A DNA stretch of 15,456 nucleotides, taken from JAGXLC01 sp046545815. Its GTDB lineage: Bacteria > Bacteroidota > Bacteroidia > Bacteroidales > UBA12077. This document shows, one piece after another, positions 13,808-15,456 of the stretch (the first letter of the stretch is position 1; every line of letters starts with the position of its first letter). The stretch covers positions 1-15,456 of the forward strand of contig JBKGZA010000064.1 of NCBI GenBank assembly GCA_046545815.1, given 5' to 3'. The notes below the pieces were generated by a model. The model was not told the DNA's origin, searched no databases, and saw nothing but the letters and a program-made list of their open reading frames with translations. Position numbers and translations under genes: made by a program.

Positions 13808-14974
13808 ATGATTGATTTCGAAAATACAAATATAGCATTTCAAAATAAAAGCAACAGAGATTTAAAAAGAGCCTATTTTCTTTTTAACACCATGGCCAGG
13901 CCATTTATGGTCAAAGCTGGCAAATTATTCATGCAGATAGCACTTGCTACGGGACTTCCCCTAAAATGGATTGTCAGACCTACTGTTTATAAACAGTTTG
14001 TTGGAGGAGAAACCATTGAAGCATGTGATCCGGTGGTCCGATCCATGGCAGAATACAATGTTAAATCCATATTGGATTATAGTGTTGAAGGAAAAGAGAA
14101 CCCTGAGGATATACAGGCTGCACTTGATGAAACCATCAGAACCATTGAAAATGCTGCAAATAATGAAAACATACCTTTTGCCGTTTTTAAATCAACGGCA
14201 TTTGCAAGAAGTAAGTTTCTTGAAAAAGCGAGTTCCGATCAAAAACTAACAAATAAGGAACACACTGAATTGAATGATTTTCGCATCAGAATCGACACCC
14301 TTTGCCGTAACGCTTATAAAAATAATGTACCCATTTTAATTGATGCAGAAGAAGTTTGTTATCAATACATCATCGATGAGGTGGCCAGAGATATGATGAA
14401 AAAATATAACCGGGAAAAGGCTATTGTATTTAATACCTTGCAGATGTACAGGTGGGACAGACTTGATTTTCTGGAAAATGAATATGAAATTGCACAAAAA
14501 GAAGGTTTTCATTACGGAGCCAAATTTGTGAGGGGGGCTTACATGGAAAAAGAAAGGGAGCGGGCTCAAAAATACGGGTATCTGTCACCCATTCATTTGG
14601 ATAAAGCAGCCACTGACCGGGATTATAACGATGCGCTAAAGTTTTCCGTTGACAATATTGAAAAAATTGCTATTTTTAATGGCACACATAATGAAAGAAG
14701 TTGTCTGTATCTGGTTGAACTCATGGATCAGCACAACATAGCAAAAGACGACGAAAGAATTTATTTTTCACAATTATACGGAATGAGCGATCACATCAGT
14801 TATAACCTGACCAATGCCGGATACAATGTAGCCAAATATTTGCCCTACGGAGCCGTTAAAAATGTTATGCCCTATCTGATACGAAGAGCGGAGGAAAACA
14901 CTTCAGTTGCAGGCCAAACCAGCAGAGAACTTAAATTAATAAAAAAAGAGTTAAAAAGACGTAAAAACAAATAA
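13808..14974 (+). CDS. Proline dehydrogenase (monofunctional, FAD-dependent)
   Basis: This 388-residue enzyme oxidises L-proline to delta-1-pyrroline-5-carboxylate with FAD and passes electrons to the quinone pool. It is probably a peripheral membrane enzyme. The beta/alpha-barrel markers are LIDAEEVCYQ (177-186), NTLQMYRWDRLDFL (209-222), KFVRGAYMEKERERA (239-253) and the C-terminal substrate motif YLPYGAVKNVMPYLIRRAEEN (344-364), where the paired Arg bind the proline carboxylate. There is no P5C dehydrogenase domain, so this is not the fused PutA type. The length fits the Bacteroidota family with its extended N-terminal helices. The ATG at 13808 follows an A-rich stretch with no Shine-Dalgarno. 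A small membrane protein gene follows after 10 nt, and aroB is divergent 23 nt away. Confidence 0.94.
   Translation: MIDFENTNIAFQNKSNRDLKRAYFLFNTMARPFMVKAGKLFMQIALATGLPLKWIVRPTVYKQFVGGETIEACDPVVRSMAEYNVKSILDYSVEGKENPEDIQAALDETIRTIENAANNENIPFAVFKSTAFARSKFLEKASSDQKLTNKEHTELNDFRIRIDTLCRNAYKNNVPILIDAEEVCYQYIIDEVARDMMKKYNREKAIVFNTLQMYRWDRLDFLENEYEIAQKEGFHYGAKFVRGAYMEKERERAQKYGYLSPIHLDKAATDRDYNDALKFSVDNIEKIAIFNGTHNERSCLYLVELMDQHNIAKDDERIYFSQLYGMSDHISYNLTNAGYNVAKYLPYGAVKNVMPYLIRRAEENTSVAGQTSRELKLIKKELKRRKNK
13827..13855 (-). promoter_or_regulatory. Candidate aroB promoter inside the proline dehydrogenase coding region
   Basis: On the minus strand TATATTTG (13827-13834) is an exact TAnnTTTG match. 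GTTG (13852-13855) lies 17 nt upstream, 2 nt short of the usual spacing. It would give a leader of about 35 nt before the aroB ATG and overlaps codons 7-16 of the divergent gene. Confidence 0.33.
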
Positions 14975-14984
14975 ACTTCGGTAA

Positions 14985-15455
14985 ATGGAAATTGAAAACA
15001 CCAAAAAGACCCTTGTCATCAACCAATTGAGATATATAATGGTAATTGCTTTTATTGTGATTGTAGTGGTTTTGCTTACCACAGATTTGATCAGAAACGA
15101 ATTTCTGGGTCTTAACAAATATTCCTGGGCCATCATCTTAAGTGTAATATATGTGGGAATAAATATTTTTGAGTATCTCAGGGATTACAATTACATATAT
15201 TTTACCGATGAAGGCAACAAAATTCTTTTCAGGTACATTCCACTCCGGGCATTCAGGAGTAAAAGATATTCCTTGGAAATCAGCAAACAAGAATTACACG
15301 GTTATAAGGTTGAAAGACCTTCACCGTTCAAACAGGAGCTGGTGCTATTTGTCAAAACGCCCCAGGGAATTGCCAAATATCCGCCAATAAGCATATCAGC
15401 GTTAAACGAAGAAGAATACAACAAATTAAAGAAAGCCCTGAACCGGTACCTCTAG
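14985..15455 (+). CDS. Small membrane protein with two N-terminal helices, function unknown
   Basis: This complete 156-residue protein ends in TAG two bases from the window edge. It has two predicted transmembrane helices, about 17-35 (YIMVIAFIVIVVVLLTTDL) and 45-65 (KYSWAIILSVIYVGINIFEY). A cytosolic domain follows (about 68-156) whose YIYFTDEGNKILFRY, then LEISKQELHGYKV pattern of short strands and final helix (NEEEYNKLKKALNRYL) looks like a bacterial PH-like (YdbS/YcxB-like) membrane-associated domain. I offer that only as a structural impression. It starts 10 nt after the proline dehydrogenase stop, so the two are likely co-transcribed. A link to the membrane-bound oxidation of proline is possible but not shown. 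Confidence 0.72.
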   Translation: MEIENTKKTLVINQLRYIMVIAFIVIVVVLLTTDLIRNEFLGLNKYSWAIILSVIYVGINIFEYLRDYNYIYFTDEGNKILFRYIPLRAFRSKRYSLEISKQELHGYKVERPSPFKQELVLFVKTPQGIAKYPPISISALNEEEYNKLKKALNRYL

Positions 15456-15456
15456 T

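Noticed and set aside
1..15456. tRNA, rRNA, CRISPR array, insertion sequence or prophage
   Set aside because: I saw no repeat-spacer pattern, transposase motif, terminal repeats or RNA gene signature; nearly all of the sequence is covered by ordinary chromosomal genes.

Overview
The window looks like chromosomal core sequence from a member of the Bacteroidota. Four signs point there: a PorQ-type component of the type IX secretion system, which is confined to that phylum; the general lack of Shine-Dalgarno sequences with A-rich leaders instead; matches to the Bacteroidota sigma factor consensus (TTTG, about 20 nt, TAnnTTTG); and Bacteroidota-style PriA, AroB and proline dehydrogenase. The family mix suggests the class Bacteroidia, but I cannot assign an order. 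I see no phage, transposon, CRISPR, tRNA or rRNA sequence. All of the main genes are intact except the first, which is cut by the window edge.

Layout. 1-1925 (+): the C-terminus of a class I (iron-sulfur) fumarase, then a complete class II fumarase (fumC), so two unrelated enzymes for the same TCA-cycle step sit in tandem. 2026-10238 (-): a co-directional block, read in transcription order as an ACP phosphodiesterase-family protein, a 735-residue KamA-type radical SAM protein, porQ, cmk, pfkA and priA. The KamA-like gene and porQ overlap by 4 nt and cmk follows 9 nt later, so these three are probably co-transcribed. 10537-11877 (+): a cyclic 2,3-diphosphoglycerate synthetase-family P-loop protein that stands alone and ends in a strong intrinsic terminator. 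12025-12687 (+): an exported protein of unknown function behind an almost perfect Bacteroidota promoter. 12708-13784 (-): aroB. 13808-14974 (+): proline dehydrogenase, divergent from aroB with only 23 nt between the starts. 14985-15455 (+): a small two-helix membrane protein, 10 nt after proline dehydrogenase.

Most genes are housekeeping: TCA cycle (fumarases), glycolysis (pfkA), shikimate pathway (aroB), pyrimidine nucleotides (cmk), replication restart (priA), proline catabolism and protein secretion (porQ). The most unusual gene is the KamA-like protein. It keeps the radical SAM cysteines, the carboxylate-binding Arg and the PLP-binding Lys. The two Asp residues that bind lysine in lysine 2,3-aminomutase are replaced by Arg and Asn, it lacks the zinc-binding C-terminus, and it carries an N-terminal extension of about 200 residues. 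It is probably an aminomutase-like enzyme for a substrate other than lysine, translationally coupled to an outer-membrane secretion protein. The cDPG synthetase-like gene is the second candidate for undescribed function.
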